Shown: positions 5,443 to 6,216 of the stretch, in pieces | How positions within the stretch are numbered: the first letter of the stretch is position 1 | How the letters are laid out: every line of letters begins with the position of its first letter | Assembly (NCBI GenBank): GCA_023411445.1 | Contig: JAEYOT010000353.1 | Location: 1 to 6,216, forward strand | Origin: Pseudomonadota bacterium | GTDB lineage: Bacteria > Myxococcota_A > Polyangia > Polyangiales > Polyangiaceae | Length of the DNA stretch: 6,216 nucleotides | Direction of reading: 5' to 3' | The notes under the pieces: generated by a model | The model's database searches: none | Told to the model about the DNA's origin: nothing | Seen by the model: the letters and a program-made list of their open reading frames with translations, nothing else | Made by a program: the position numbers and the translations under genes

Positions 5443-6186
5443 ATGAGCACAGGCATTTGGTCCGCCGCCTCCGGAGCCGTGAGCAAGACGACGGCCCTCG
5501 ACGTCGCCGCCACCAATATCGCCAACGCCGCCACTCCTGGCTACCGCTCGGAGACGTCGGTCTTTCGGCAGACCCTGGCCGGCGCCGTCGATCGCACGCG
5601 CGGGACGGAGTCCCTACGCTACGCCATCACCCGCACCAACGTGCCCTACATGAACGCCGGCCAGATCGTCGACACGGGCAAAGCGCTGGACGCGGCCATC
5701 CCGGAGGGCAACGGCTTCTTCACGGTCTCCACGCCGCAGGGCGAGCGCTACACGCGCGCTGGCACCTTCCGGCTCACGAACGAGGGCAACCTCGTGCTGC
5801 CCGACGGCACGCCCGTGCTCGGGGAGAACCGCCGACCGCTGCAGGTCGATCCCACGCAAACCAACGTGCGCATCGACCGGGAGGGCAAGCTGATCGGCGA
5901 CGACGGCATGCCGGTGGGCAAGCTGCTCTTGGTGAAATTCCCGGACATCAGCGGCTTGCAGAAGGAGGGGCACGTGCTGCTGCGCGCCCTGCCGCAAGCC
6001 GGCGCGCCACAAACCTATGACGGCGGCTTGGTGGAGGGCTCGCTGGAGCAGTCCAACTCGAACACCGTCCAAGGCATGAGCAAACTCGTCACCTTGAGTC
6101 GTGAATTCGAAATGATCACGAAGGTGATCGAAGCCTTCAGCCAGATCGATCGCAAGGCCGCGACCGACATCGCCAGCAGCCGATAA
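5443..6186 (+). CDS. flgF: Flagellar proximal rod protein FlgF (basal-body rod/hook family)
   Basis: This 247-residue structural protein is exported by the flagellar type III apparatus and polymerises in the proximal rod of the basal body. The N-terminal rod domain is clear: GIWSAASGAVSKTTALDVAA (4-23), then NIANAATPGYRSE at 25-37, the classical heptad-rich motif. The central part has GNGFFTVSTPQGERYTRAGT (89-108) followed by GNLVLPDGTPVLG at 115-127. The C-terminal domain contains VEGSLEQSNSN (197-207) and FEMITKVIEAFSQIDRKA (222-239), which form the outer coiled segment with the N terminus. The length fits FlgF (about 250 residues) better than FlgG (about 260), and the GIWSAASG opening is FlgF-like. 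The ATG at 5443 fits the family N terminus. An upstream ATG at 5365 would add 26 unrelated residues. There is no good ribosome site. It is divergent from the glucosaminidase and sugar genes; flgG would be expected just beyond the window. Confidence 0.88.
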   Translation: MSTGIWSAASGAVSKTTALDVAATNIANAATPGYRSETSVFRQTLAGAVDRTRGTESLRYAITRTNVPYMNAGQIVDTGKALDAAIPEGNGFFTVSTPQGERYTRAGTFRLTNEGNLVLPDGTPVLGENRRPLQVDPTQTNVRIDREGKLIGDDGMPVGKLLLVKFPDISGLQKEGHVLLRALPQAGAPQTYDGGLVEGSLEQSNSNTVQGMSKLVTLSREFEMITKVIEAFSQIDRKAATDIASSR

Positions 6187-6198
6187 ACGCCAAGTCTA

Positions 6199-6213
6199 CG
6201 GCGCTCAGCGCCG
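6199..6213 (+). other. Short GC-rich hairpin downstream of flgF
   Basis: CGGCGC and GCGCCG flank the loop TCA, a 6-base perfect stem 12 bases after the flgF stop. No T-tract is visible before the window ends, so it cannot be called a terminator. In GC-rich DNA such a short stem may be chance. Confidence 0.2.
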
Positions 6214-6216
6214 GCG

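Noticed and set aside
6179..6186. GCCGATAA, identical to the flagellar sigma-28 -10 consensus, at the end of flgF
   Set aside because: No TAAAG-like -35 lies at the required distance upstream, and the bases encode the last residues and stop codon of flgF.

Overview
The window comes from a GC-rich bacterium with a flagellum. It joins a flagellar gene block to a nonulosonic-acid (sialic-acid-like) sugar cassette. GC content, an RpoN-type promoter motif, a stand-alone FlgJ-type glucosaminidase and an HDOD-like protein suit a deltaproteobacterial or Myxococcota-like lineage, but nothing here fixes the taxonomy; treat that as a weak inference.

Layout. Seven genes are packed on the minus strand and read from right to left: a small HDOD-like protein (5242 to 4910), a FlgJ-like glucosaminidase (4870 to 4070), a SAM methyltransferase (4073 to 3387), a NeuB-type nonulosonate synthase (3334 to 2468), a TIM-barrel sugar isomerase/epimerase-like protein (2459 to 1560), a Gfo/Idh/MocA oxidoreductase (1563 to 436) and a NeuA-type CMP-nonulosonate cytidylyltransferase (439 to 1, cut by the window edge). 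Three junctions are 4-base stop/start overlaps (ATGA, GTGA, ATGA) and one gap is only 8 bases. On the plus strand, read divergently, is flgF (5443 to 6186), a proximal-rod protein. A 200-base divergent region (5243-5442) separates the HDOD-like gene from flgF and holds a cluster of TTGAC half-sites.

How the genes may work together. NeuB condenses phosphoenolpyruvate with a six-carbon sugar to a nine-carbon acid, and NeuA activates it with CTP. The isomerase-like protein, the oxidoreductase and the methyltransferase probably make or decorate the sugar. Because the cassette overlaps a flagellar-type glucosaminidase gene and sits beside flgF, the simplest reading is that the sugar glycosylates the flagellum. 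A near-consensus sigma-54 (RpoN) -24/-12 element lies just upstream of neuB, and looser ones lie before the glucosaminidase gene and flgF, which suggests timing by the flagellar hierarchy.

The most notable points are the RpoN-like control of neuB, the NeuB that stops exactly where its usual C-terminal SAF domain would begin, the isomerase plus oxidoreductase pair between neuB and neuA, the palindromic sigma-54-like element before the glucosaminidase gene, and the minimal HDOD-like protein. No RNA genes, CRISPR arrays or mobile elements were seen.
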